Part shown: piece after piece, positions 42,578 through 50,756 of the stretch
Numbering within the stretch: position 1 is the first letter of the stretch
Layout: the number at the start of each line of letters is the position of its first letter
From: D37C17 sp964551815
GTDB lineage: Bacteria; Fidelibacterota; Marinisomatia; SCGC-AAA003-L08; D37C17
Direction: 5' to 3'
Length of the DNA: 64,000 bases
Assembly (NCBI GenBank): GCA_964551815.1
Contig: CAZKEL010000001.1
Location: 1-64,000 of the forward strand
The notes under the pieces: generated by a model
What the model was told of the DNA's origin: nothing
What the model saw: the letters and a program-made list of their open reading frames with translations, nothing else
Databases searched by the model: none
Position numbers and translations under genes: made by a program

Positions 42578-45117
42578 GCCAGGCTCCTTTTTACTTCTTT
42601 AATTTCATATACTTCAATGATGTCGCCATTTTTAAATTCATTGAATCCTTCAACTCCGATTCCGCATTCAAAGCCTTCTAAAACTTCAGTGGCGTCATCC
42701 TTGAATCGTTTTAAAGAAGTGAGTTTACCTTCATGGATGACTTCACCATCTCTATTAACACGAAGTTTAGCATTCCGTACCACCTTCCCTTCTTTGATAT
42801 AACAACCGGCGATAATCCCAATTTTAGGAATTTTAAACTGTTCTCGCACATCTGCATATCCAAGGGCAGATTCTATTTCTTCAGGTTCAAGCAGACCTTC
42901 CAAGGCTAACTTCACTTCCTGAATGGCTTCATAGATAATTGAATAGTTCCTAATATCTACACCAATGGATTTTGACAACATTTTTGCTTCAGGAGAAGAA
43001 TTGACATTGAAGGCTACTATAATAGCTCTGGATGCAGCAGCAAGGGAAACATCTGACTCAGTAATCATACCAACAGATCGGTGAATTATTTTTACTGACA
43101 CTTCATCAGTTGAAAGCTCCATGAGAGAATCGCTAAGCGCTTCAATTGAGCCATCCACATCACCTTTAATAATGATATCTAGTTCCTGAATTTCTCCGCT
43201 GGAAATTTTCTTTCCGATTTGGTCAAGGGTAATTTTTCTAAAGCGGCGATGCTCTGCTTCACGAGTTAATTGTGCTCTTTCGTTGGCAATTTTCCTGGCT
43301 TCCCGGTCATCATTAAAAACGGTAAAATTATCACCTGCTTTAGGTACTTCTTCAAATCCTAATATTTGGATAGGGTCAGAAGGATATGCCGAATTTAACC
43401 GCTGATTCCTTTCATTCATCATTGCACGGACTTTACCATATTGATTTCCGCAAACAAAAACATCCCCTTTATTCAGAGTTCCTTTACTAACCAAAACAGT
43501 AGCAATTGCTCCAAGACCTTTATCAAGGCGTGATTCTATCACTGTACCACGTGCTTCTGTTTGTTGATTTGCTTTTAACTCAAGAACTTCAGACTCTAAA
43601 AGAATTTTATCCAGAAGTTCAGGGACTCCTGTCCCCTTTTTAGCGGATATTTCCTGACATTGATATTTGCCACCCCACTCTTCAATGAGTATGTTTAATT
43701 CAGCTAAAGCTTTTTTAATTTTATCGGGATTTGCATTTGGCACATCAATTTTGTTAATGGCAATGACGATGGGAACCCCTGCAGCTTTGGCATGATCAAT
43801 TGCTTCTTTTGTTTGAGGCATGACATCATCGTCAGCGGCAATTATAATAATGACAATATCCGTAACCTGAGCACCTCTGGCACGCATTGCTGTAAATGCA
43901 GCATGACCAGGGGTATCCAGAAAGGTTATTTTCTTGCCGGATTCAAGGTGCACCTCATACGCACCAATATGCTGGGTAATGCCTCCGGATTCACCTGCAA
44001 CCACATTGGTGTCCCGAATAAAATCGAGAAGAGAAGTCTTACCATGATCAACGTGTCCCATAATTGTTACTACCGGAGCCCGTTCTACGGCATTCTGTTT
44101 ATCTTCTTCCGTTTCTTCATGGCTGGTTTTTTCTTCAGCAAATTCAGTGACTGCTTCTATCTCAAACCCAAATTCGTCAGCAATCATGATAATGCTGTCC
44201 ATATCCATCCGCTGGTTAATGGTTACCATCATACCTAACCCCATACAAGCCATAATTACTTCTTGAGCAGAGACATCCATGGACTGTGCTAATTCATCTA
44301 TGGTTGTAAATTCAGGTACCTTAATTGATTTTTTTGTATCCAGAACCTCTTCAACGACGGGTTTTTCTTTCTTCTTAGTTTTTTTCTTTCCGGGTCCTTT
44401 ACCAAATTGTGGAAGGGGCTGTTTTATCTGTGCTTTTCCAGGGTCTCCCGGCCTTTGTGGTCCACGTTTTTTAGTTTGGTTAATTTTATCAGCTATATCC
44501 TGAATACTAATTTTCTTAAGTTTTCTTGGCTTAGGCGGTGTTTCTCCTTGCACTGGTGCTTGAAATGCAGGTTTAACCGTATCTTTTTTTGCAGGTTGCT
44601 TTTTACCAGGCGCAGTTTGTATCCTTTTTAATTTAACTTCTGGTACACCATTAATTCGTTTTTTCTTGCTCTCTTCGACAACCTTTTCAGTCTTCTCAGC
44701 TTTTTTCTCTGCAACTTCCGCCTTCTTAGCTATTTCAGCAGCCTGTTTCTTTTCTTCACTGAGTATATCAGAAGCTTTTTTTAGTTTGTCAAAGAGTGCA
44801 AGTGTTTCATCTTTTAAGGATGTTTTAATTTTTTTAACAGATTTTTCCGTTGTCTTAGGCTTAACTTCATCAGATTTGGTTTTCTGCATTTTAGAGACAA
44901 CAATTTTTCTTGCCTGTTCTTTTCTGTGACGCTCAATTTGCAGCTTATCCTTTGAAAATTCTAATAATATTTCATCATAGGTTTCAGGAGAAACCGGAGC
45001 CATATGGCTTTCTGCAGGTGTCCCCTTATTTTCAAGAAACTTTAATATTTCCAGATGGGAAATATTTAATTCCTTAGCAATTTGAAAAATACGTTTCTGT
45101 TTAGCCACTTCAGGCAT
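42574..45117 (-). CDS. infB: Translation initiation factor IF-2
   Basis: The GTPase that brings fMet-tRNA to the 30S subunit. An IF2-N module (about 7-50) is followed by a Lys/Glu/Pro-rich low-complexity linker (about 60-255), a second IF2-N-like module (about 268-315), and the G domain with GHVDHGKT (354-361), DTPGHAAF and NKID. Domains II to IV end with GIGVEGFNEFKNGDIIEVYEI. At 847 residues it is normal for a long-linker IF-2. It follows nusA after two bases. Its TAG stop is embedded in the apparent rbfA start (ATAG). IF-2 and IF-3 are the factors that would have to accept the AUA codon. Confidence 0.97.
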   Translation of the reverse strand: MPEVAKQKRIFQIAKELNISHLEILKFLENKGTPAESHMAPVSPETYDEILLEFSKDKLQIERHRKEQARKIVVSKMQKTKSDEVKPKTTEKSVKKIKTSLKDETLALFDKLKKASDILSEEKKQAAEIAKKAEVAEKKAEKTEKVVEESKKKRINGVPEVKLKRIQTAPGKKQPAKKDTVKPAFQAPVQGETPPKPRKLKKISIQDIADKINQTKKRGPQRPGDPGKAQIKQPLPQFGKGPGKKKTKKKEKPVVEEVLDTKKSIKVPEFTTIDELAQSMDVSAQEVIMACMGLGMMVTINQRMDMDSIIMIADEFGFEIEAVTEFAEEKTSHEETEEDKQNAVERAPVVTIMGHVDHGKTSLLDFIRDTNVVAGESGGITQHIGAYEVHLESGKKITFLDTPGHAAFTAMRARGAQVTDIVIIIIAADDDVMPQTKEAIDHAKAAGVPIVIAINKIDVPNANPDKIKKALAELNILIEEWGGKYQCQEISAKKGTGVPELLDKILLESEVLELKANQQTEARGTVIESRLDKGLGAIATVLVSKGTLNKGDVFVCGNQYGKVRAMMNERNQRLNSAYPSDPIQILGFEEVPKAGDNFTVFNDDREARKIANERAQLTREAEHRRFRKITLDQIGKKISSGEIQELDIIIKGDVDGSIEALSDSLMELSTDEVSVKIIHRSVGMITESDVSLAAASRAIIVAFNVNSSPEAKMLSKSIGVDIRNYSIIYEAIQEVKLALEGLLEPEEIESALGYADVREQFKIPKIGIIAGCYIKEGKVVRNAKLRVNRDGEVIHEGKLTSLKRFKDDATEVLEGFECGIGVEGFNEFKNGDIIEVYEIKEVKRSLA
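42584..42589 (-). promoter_or_regulatory. Shine-Dalgarno sequence supporting the AUA start of rbfA
   Basis: AAGGAG on the minus strand, ending six bases (CCTGGC) before the ATA at 42577-42575. It lies within the last codons of infB. There is no comparable site before the in-frame GTG at 42442. Confidence 0.7.
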
Positions 45118-45119
45118 AA

Positions 45120-46427
45120 TTAATCGTTTTCCACCTCCTGTAACTCAGCTTCATGGTTTTCTTCAGAGTCAGCACTTTCTGTATTTTGCTTGGAAACGGT
45201 TTCAGTGACTACTGCAATTAATTTATCCACTGTCTTTTCTCCAATACCCTTTAAAGTTAACAAATCTGCTCTGTCAGTATTCAGAAAATCAGTGGCAGTA
45301 TAAATTTCGCTTTTACCCAAAGTCTCTATATATTTAACGGAAATTCCGGGTATCTCATCTAAATAAATTGTGGTATCTGAAACGTCTTCATATTCGGATT
45401 TCTTCACAGCATCAATGGTATATTCAGTTACACTTGAGGCTAATTTAATATTCTGTCCGTTTTTGCCAATGGCAATGGGCAGCTCTTCATCTTCAAAAAC
45501 AGCGACTACATAGGGTCTGTCTTCATCTATATACAAATTAATTGGCTTTGCAGGCGCCAAGGCTCTGCTAATGAGAATTTCCGGTTTATCGCTCCAGTTT
45601 ATTATATCAATCTTTTCACCGTTTAATTCACGCACTATTGATTGAATCCTGCTACCACGCATTCCAACACAAGCACCTACCGCATCAATGCGGCGGTCTG
45701 ATGAATACACAACAATTTTACTGCGGTCACCAGGCACGCGTCTGGCAGCTTTTACTTCGATGATTTCATCTTCAATTTCAGGAATTTCTTTTTCAAACAG
45801 ACGTTTTAAAAATAAATCGTCAGAGCGTGAAACAATAATTTCCGGGCCCCTGCTTGAAAGCTCCACTTCAGTAATTATACCCCTGATATTTTCTCCTCTA
45901 CGGAAACGGTCATTAGGCATCTGATGAGATTTTGGCATAATAAATTCAGCACCACTCATAGCATTAATGAAAATCTGGTCGCGCTGTATCTGGTGGACAT
46001 TTCCAACTACAATCTCTCCTATTTTACTTGAATATTCATCAAAAACATACTGGCGTTCAATATCTCTAATTTTCTGAACCATATGCTGTTTAGCAGTATT
46101 AATAAGCCGCCGACCAAATCCATCAGGACTTAAAATTTTAATATAGGGGTCACCAGCCTCAAGGTCTGAATATTCCTTTTTCGCTTCATCAACTTGAATC
46201 TCTTCTACAGGGTCTTCAACTTTATCCACTACCGTCATTTCCTGATATATTTCTATTTCTCCCTTTTCCATATTCACGATGACTGAAAAGTTTTCTCTTT
46301 CCTCCCCATACTTTTTATGAATAAGCGTCATAAAAATATCTTCAATGATAGTACTTAAATTTGTACGATCAATATTTTTTTCTTTTGCCAGTGCGGAAAA
46401 TGCTTCTATAATTTCCTTATTAATCAA
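45120..46427 (-). CDS. nusA: Transcription termination/antitermination factor NusA
   Basis: NusA binds RNA polymerase and nascent RNA. The N-terminal domain (1-125) precedes S1 (GEIVVGNVHQIQRDQIFI...), KH1 (RSKIVVYSSDRRIDAVGACVGMRGSRIQSIV) and KH2 (VAVFEDEELPIAIGKNGQNIKLAS). A C-terminal helix-hairpin-helix segment follows (ADLLTLKGIGEKTVDKLI). The start codon is TTG 46427 with AGAGG six bases upstream. It heads the translation operon just after a terminator. rimP, which precedes nusA in many bacteria, is not upstream here. Confidence 0.95.
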   Translation of the reverse strand: MINKEIIEAFSALAKEKNIDRTNLSTIIEDIFMTLIHKKYGEERENFSVIVNMEKGEIEIYQEMTVVDKVEDPVEEIQVDEAKKEYSDLEAGDPYIKILSPDGFGRRLINTAKQHMVQKIRDIERQYVFDEYSSKIGEIVVGNVHQIQRDQIFINAMSGAEFIMPKSHQMPNDRFRRGENIRGIITEVELSSRGPEIIVSRSDDLFLKRLFEKEIPEIEDEIIEVKAARRVPGDRSKIVVYSSDRRIDAVGACVGMRGSRIQSIVRELNGEKIDIINWSDKPEILISRALAPAKPINLYIDEDRPYVVAVFEDEELPIAIGKNGQNIKLASSVTEYTIDAVKKSEYEDVSDTTIYLDEIPGISVKYIETLGKSEIYTATDFLNTDRADLLTLKGIGEKTVDKLIAVVTETVSKQNTESADSEENHEAELQEVEND

Positions 46428-46462
46428 AATTAACCTCTGTTATAAAATATACTAAGAATCTT

Positions 46463-46498
46463 CTATAAAATAAGAAAGTGGGAATTTACCCCACTTTC
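46463..46498 (-). terminator. Rho-independent terminator between the TPR gene and nusA
   Basis: On the minus strand GAAAGTGGG pairs perfectly with CCCACTTTC (9 bp, 7-nt loop GTAAATT), followed by TTATTTTATAG. It lies 43 bases after the TPR gene stop and separates it from nusA, so the nusA operon needs a promoter within 46428-46473. Confidence 0.75.
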
Positions 46499-46541
46499 CG
46501 CTGGTGAAAGTTTACCGTGTTTCCTTCAGGTATTACAAGGA

Positions 46542-47216
46542 TTATATCCCTAATTTATAATTGATAAATGCCTGCAGCTCCTCAGCCGTATTTTTTATGC
46601 TAAAATCAATTTCATCAGCATTTAATATAGACTCCAATGTAGAGGCAGCCTCTTGATAATTATTCAGCGCAATATGGGCAACAGCAATATCTACTCCGTA
46701 TTTTTGTCTGAGTCCGTCTTCTTTTACTGCTGCTTGTGCTTTTTTATAAAATGATTTAGCAGATTCAGGATCACTCTCAAGTTCAAGATCTCCCTGCAGT
46801 TTATAAAATGCCGCTTTCAGAACAGGGTCGCTAATGGAGGGTGAATTATCACGGAGCAATTGATATACCGCCTCTTTATCTTCTGATGTTACGGCCTTAT
46901 CTAAAGCATTGTTAAGTAAATAAACCAACGCCTGAACAGCACCAGGAGTATCGGGATAATCATCTATAACACGCTCAAATTTCACCATAGCTTCATCAAT
47001 ATTACCATTGATAAAACTGTTTTGTCCGATTCCTGATAAATGTGATGCTTCTTCAACTTTTATACTATCAGTACGGTTCATATAGCTAAATCCGCCAATC
47101 AGGATGGCAAGACCTGCCAATAAAGATAATACCTTTTCTTTGTTATCTTTAGTATATTGAACCCCTTTTACAATATTCTCCCTTACCGGATCATGTCTGA
47201 TTTCTTGTTTTTTCAT
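46542..47216 (-). CDS. TPR-repeat membrane protein (YfgM-like layout)
   Basis: A 224-residue protein with a cytosolic N terminus (about 1-28), one transmembrane helix (about 29-46, VLSLLAGLAILIGGFSYM) and a periplasmic series of tetratricopeptide repeats (SFINGNIDEAMVKFERVIDDYPDT, AFYKLQGDLELESDPESAKSFYKKA, AHIALNNYQEAASTLESIL). The layout resembles YfgM or YbgF-like TPR proteins that assist envelope protein traffic. The exact role is unknown. It lies 105 bp after tRNA-Arg and ends at a strong terminator, so the two may be co-transcribed. Confidence 0.75.
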   Translation of the reverse strand: MKKQEIRHDPVRENIVKGVQYTKDNKEKVLSLLAGLAILIGGFSYMNRTDSIKVEEASHLSGIGQNSFINGNIDEAMVKFERVIDDYPDTPGAVQALVYLLNNALDKAVTSEDKEAVYQLLRDNSPSISDPVLKAAFYKLQGDLELESDPESAKSFYKKAQAAVKEDGLRQKYGVDIAVAHIALNNYQEAASTLESILNADEIDFSIKNTAEELQAFINYKLGI

Positions 47217-47321
47217 TTTACTCCCTTAAAAAGTTTTTCTAATTTTATAGTTAACAGAATTCTTTCTCATCAATTTTAAATATTCACTTTTCAATATAAA
47301 TATTCCAATATCATTTTATAG

Positions 47322-47395
47322 TACCCTCGCCCCGAATCGAACGGGGAGCCTTTCACTTAGGAGGCGAACGCTCTATCCTATTGAGCTACGAGGGC
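47322..47395 (-). tRNA. tRNA-Arg (CCT anticodon)
   Basis: A 74-nt cloverleaf on the minus strand. The acceptor stem is GCCCTCG with CGAGGGT (G-U at the first pair). The D-arm GCTC...GAGC carries an AATAGGATA loop. The anticodon arm TTCGC-CTCCTAA-GTGAA gives anticodon CCT (codon AGG), and the T-arm is CCCCG-TTCGATT-CGGGG with discriminator A. CCA is not encoded. Apart from this gene and its promoter, the 334-bp stretch 47217-47550 shows nothing I can support. Confidence 0.95.
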
Positions 47396-47403
47396 TTTTA
47401 TTT

Positions 47404-47432
47404 ATTATAAATTAACCTTAAAAAATTGTTAA
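47404..47432 (-). promoter_or_regulatory. Promoter of tRNA-Arg
   Basis: On the minus strand TTAACA (47432-47427, one mismatch to the -35 consensus), a 17-bp spacer, and TATAAT (47409-47404, perfect -10). The -10 lies eight bases before the tRNA 5' end. This is the best sigma-70-type promoter seen in the window. Confidence 0.7.
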
Positions 47433-47550
47433 TTAGTTTTCTTTCCTCAATTTATTTTTTCCTGCAGGGTGCAATTTCTACCGATAAATTTATGGACTAT
47501 AAATCATATTTTATTAAAAAATACGGGCGGAAATTTATACATAAATGCAA

Positions 47551-48954
47551 CTATACTTTTATATTTTTCCATGAACCTGTACTAACCTTTAAAGCCATAA
47601 TAATTGCAAACGGGATTATCCATGCTGCAAAGCCATACCAGGCTCCAATGACGCCTAAGTCATAATGTATTGCCAATAGATAGGATATAGGCAAAAACAG
47701 AAGCCAGCAACTAGCCATATTAACCGTTGCTGGAAAGCGCGTATTGCCGGCACCGGTAAGAACAAAAAACAACGTTAACCCAATAGCATCAAAATATTGT
47801 AAAAATCCTATAATCATTAAACAAGGTATGCCCATTTGAATTATTTGCAGATCATCGGAAAAGACCGGAATCACCCAATGCGGAGTAAAAATAAAGACTA
47901 AACCCATAGAACCCATTATGAGTAAAGACCAGCCCAGAGCGCTCCATACGGCTAATTCTGCTTTGCCCGGTTTTTCTTCACCTAAATATTTCCCAACCAG
48001 AGTGGCTGAGGCCATCCCTACTCCCACTGCAGGCATGAATGAAGCATGGGCAATATTTAGGATGACCTCTGAGGTGGCCAATTCTAAAGTACCCACTGTC
48101 CCTATAATTTTATAAAACAATGCAAATCCAACCATTGAGATGACTTCCTGTGCCCCAACTGGGAACCCTAGCTTTATCTGCTGAAGTAAATTTGAGGATG
48201 AAAATTGAAATTTAATTGGTTTAAAAATTTTAATCTTGTAATGAAACACATGGAACACATATTGAAGAACCATCCAACCTGATGCGATGACCGTTGCAAT
48301 AGCTGCTCCTTTTACCTGTAAGGCCGGGAAGTCATACCATTGCCATAGTATAGCAATCCAGGGTAGGTTAACACTTTCAAAAAAATGTGTTACTCCCTCA
48401 GTACCATAGATGAGTCCTGCATTTAGATATACATTTATAATATTTGAAATGATGGTTACTTTCATATGGATTTTGGTTTCTTCAACACCAGTATAAAATC
48501 CCTGAAAGGCGAAACCGGTAAGTACAAATATCACTCCAATAAACCCAAAGTTCATATACTCTGTACAGACGGGGATCACCAACGGATCAGATAAAAATAG
48601 CCCTGAAATTGTTTCAGAAAAATAGATACCCAAAAAAGTTGCCGGAATACCCAGAGATAATGCTAATATAATTCCATTATGAAGGGCATGACCGCACTGT
48701 TGGTATTTTTTTTGACCGAGTCTTCTGGCTGTAACCGTTTGCACTCCTGTGCGCAAGCCTATCCCCATTGACATGATAACCCATAGAAGCAGGGAGCCCA
48801 TTCCTGTAGCTACAAGAGCTACTGCTCCCAACCTGCTTACCATAGCCATATCAGCTAAACCCATTATCACTCTGCTTAAATTGCTGAAAATGATAGGAAT
48901 AGCTAATACAAGCACTTCCTTTGATATTTGTTTATCAAACTTAATGAATTTCAT
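47551..48954 (-). CDS. MATE family multidrug/cation antiporter
   Basis: A 467-residue, 12-helix transporter of the MATE/NorM family, exporting cationic or other compounds against Na+ or H+. The two MATE repeats are visible. The first starts with EVLVLAIPIIFSNLSRVIMGLADMAMVSRLG, and the second with LLQQIKLGFPVGAQEVISMVGFALFYKIIGTVGTLELA. PAVGVGMASATLVGKYLGE is the conserved MATE loop. The substrate cannot be predicted. It follows the AtuA/carboxylase genes with a 46-bp gap and may be the last gene of that run. Confidence 0.92.
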   Translation of the reverse strand: MKFIKFDKQISKEVLVLAIPIIFSNLSRVIMGLADMAMVSRLGAVALVATGMGSLLLWVIMSMGIGLRTGVQTVTARRLGQKKYQQCGHALHNGIILALSLGIPATFLGIYFSETISGLFLSDPLVIPVCTEYMNFGFIGVIFVLTGFAFQGFYTGVEETKIHMKVTIISNIINVYLNAGLIYGTEGVTHFFESVNLPWIAILWQWYDFPALQVKGAAIATVIASGWMVLQYVFHVFHYKIKIFKPIKFQFSSSNLLQQIKLGFPVGAQEVISMVGFALFYKIIGTVGTLELATSEVILNIAHASFMPAVGVGMASATLVGKYLGEEKPGKAELAVWSALGWSLLIMGSMGLVFIFTPHWVIPVFSDDLQIIQMGIPCLMIIGFLQYFDAIGLTLFFVLTGAGNTRFPATVNMASCWLLFLPISYLLAIHYDLGVIGAWYGFAAWIIPFAIIMALKVSTGSWKNIKV

Positions 48955-49000
48955 TAGGATGGATAAAAAGGTAGTTTTTAGATGAAAACTGGATTCTCTC

Positions 49001-49345
49001 TCAGTTTTCTTTTACGAATTGGAGTAATTCTTCTGGTAAATCTACTTCCAATAAAAGAAGGGCTTGTCCATGAGTTTTTCCCTGCGCATCATTTATGAGA
49101 GATTCAGAACCACCGCCGCCAAGACTATCACCCAGAATAAAATTTAGCGCAAGGAGATTATCCATCTCATATCTGATAATCTCTCCCTTTGCAATGGATT
49201 TAAAATGATTTTTAATCACCTCAGGAGTCAATTGTTTTTTCGCCCAATTATATATTTCAGAAGAAGTAAACAGGAGCCCTGCATTTGAATGAGCACCCTT
49301 ATCCCCCGATCTGGAATGTGCTAATTTTTGTAATGTTACTTTCAT
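49001..49345 (-). CDS. AtuA C-terminal-like small partner protein
   Basis: A 114-residue protein corresponding to the small C-terminal domain found fused to, or encoded after, AtuA/DUF1446 proteins. The signature is near the start: LAHSRSGDKGAHSNAGLL, with NFILGDSLGGGGSESLINDAQGKTHGQALL later. Here it is a separate gene 61 bp after the AtuA gene. The function is unknown; it probably forms a complex with the large AtuA protein in breakdown of a branched acyl-CoA. Confidence 0.85.
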   Translation of the reverse strand: MKVTLQKLAHSRSGDKGAHSNAGLLFTSSEIYNWAKKQLTPEVIKNHFKSIAKGEIIRYEMDNLLALNFILGDSLGGGGSESLINDAQGKTHGQALLLLEVDLPEELLQFVKEN

Positions 49346-49406
49346 ATTTAATTAATGGATTTCTTCAGTCTGTTGGTATTTTATGTAAGGCAACCCCTAT
49401 TTTACC

Positions 49407-50756
49407 TCACAGTACATCTACAGTAGTTTGTACAAATTCTTTTGGAATCAGGGCAGGCCAATAGGCAACAATCTCCTGAGCTTTGGGACGACCGCCTGAA
49501 AAACCTGTAACTCCTGGTGGGCCACTGGTAATTACAGGAGCAATTTCTTTACCAAAACGATTTACCTTCTCTTTATTGGTGTCTCTGACTCCCAGTCTCA
49601 AAACTACTTCATTGATTTGTTCCGGATGAGGGTTAATATCACCGTGGCAGGAGGATACCCCTAAATATTCAGTGGATGTATCCTCAAAAGTAAAGCCAGA
49701 TTTTGACAGCCTTTCCCAAATAATTTGAGCAGTGAGTTTAGCTTTATCAAGGGCGTCCGGTCCTGAAATAGTTAGCTGGCCGGTGGCTTTATACCCGGCA
49801 AAGTATGAAATAGATACTTTATAACTGTCTGTTGATTCAAAACCTTTCACCTGTTCTATAGCAACACGGTTTTCTCCTTGATTTTCCAGAGTAAACGAAG
49901 TGAAATCTACACAGACATCGGGGGATATATAATATGCAGGGTCACCCATTTCATATAATATTTGTTCTCCTACTGTCTCCCTGTTTACAAGTCCACCGGT
50001 ATTCTTATGTTTGGTAATACAAAAGTTCCCGTCAGGCTGCATCTCGATGATAGGGTATCCCACCCCAGCCAAGTCCGGCACGGATTTCCAGTTAGAATAA
50101 TTCCCACCAGTACATTGAGCACCACATTCAGTTATATGTCCTGCCAAAGTACCTGATGCCAATAAATTGAAGTCCTTTTCTTTCCAGCCAAATTCATAAA
50201 TACAAGGTCCCAATGCTAAGCCAGGGTCAGAAACTCTTCCAGCCAAAACAATTTGAGCGCCTTTATCCAGAGCCTCTGCAATGGTAAAACTGTTGATATA
50301 AACATTGGCAGAGTACACCTGATCAATGATGGTATCAATAGACTCCCCTGTATCCATATTTGTGAAGGGAACTCCTTTATTCATTAATTCTTTAAGATTG
50401 GGATATATATCGTCTCCCTGAATTACACCAATCTTTATATTTTTCCCTGATTCTGCTGCAAGTTCAATTAATTTTTCACGACAGGATTGAGGATTCACAC
50501 CGCCTGCATTTGTTATGACTTTTAACTCTTTTTCAGTTATTTCCGGCAGGATTCGCTTTACCAATTCGAGGAAGTCCATGGCATAACCAGCCTGTGGATT
50601 TTTCAACTTCTGGCGCTGCATTATAGAGAGTGTTACCTCTGCGAGATAATCTAAAGTAAGGTAATCAAGAGGACCTCCTTTGGCAAGCCTCACAGGTGCA
50701 TCAATTGAATCTCCCCAAAACCCTTGACCATTGCCAATTCTGACTATTTTTTTCAT
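49407..50756 (-). CDS. AtuA/DUF1446 family acyclic-terpene utilisation protein
   Basis: A 449-residue DUF1446 protein like AtuA of the Pseudomonas acyclic terpene (citronellol/geraniol) pathway. It shows RIGNGQGFWGDSIDAP at the N terminus, QAGYAMDFLE, TNAGGVNPQSC, VLAGRVSDPGLALGP and CGAQCTGGNYSNW. The enzymatic step of AtuA is not established. It shares a 4-nt ATGA overlap with the carboxylase beta-subunit gene, as in atu-type clusters. In marine bacteria such clusters may serve leucine, terpene or other branched-acyl degradation; this is inference. Confidence 0.88.
   Translation of the reverse strand: MKKIVRIGNGQGFWGDSIDAPVRLAKGGPLDYLTLDYLAEVTLSIMQRQKLKNPQAGYAMDFLELVKRILPEITEKELKVITNAGGVNPQSCREKLIELAAESGKNIKIGVIQGDDIYPNLKELMNKGVPFTNMDTGESIDTIIDQVYSANVYINSFTIAEALDKGAQIVLAGRVSDPGLALGPCIYEFGWKEKDFNLLASGTLAGHITECGAQCTGGNYSNWKSVPDLAGVGYPIIEMQPDGNFCITKHKNTGGLVNRETVGEQILYEMGDPAYYISPDVCVDFTSFTLENQGENRVAIEQVKGFESTDSYKVSISYFAGYKATGQLTISGPDALDKAKLTAQIIWERLSKSGFTFEDTSTEYLGVSSCHGDINPHPEQINEVVLRLGVRDTNKEKVNRFGKEIAPVITSGPPGVTGFSGGRPKAQEIVAYWPALIPKEFVQTTVDVL

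Noticed and set aside
43792..44238. Plus-strand ORF of 148 codons opposite infB
   Set aside because: A reverse-complement shadow of the conserved IF-2 G domain, with no start signals or recognisable motif.
47426..47665. Plus-strand ORF of 79 codons overlapping the MATE 3' end
   Set aside because: Its 3' half is antisense to MATE and its 5' half overlaps the tRNA-Arg promoter region. No ribosome binding site or family similarity.
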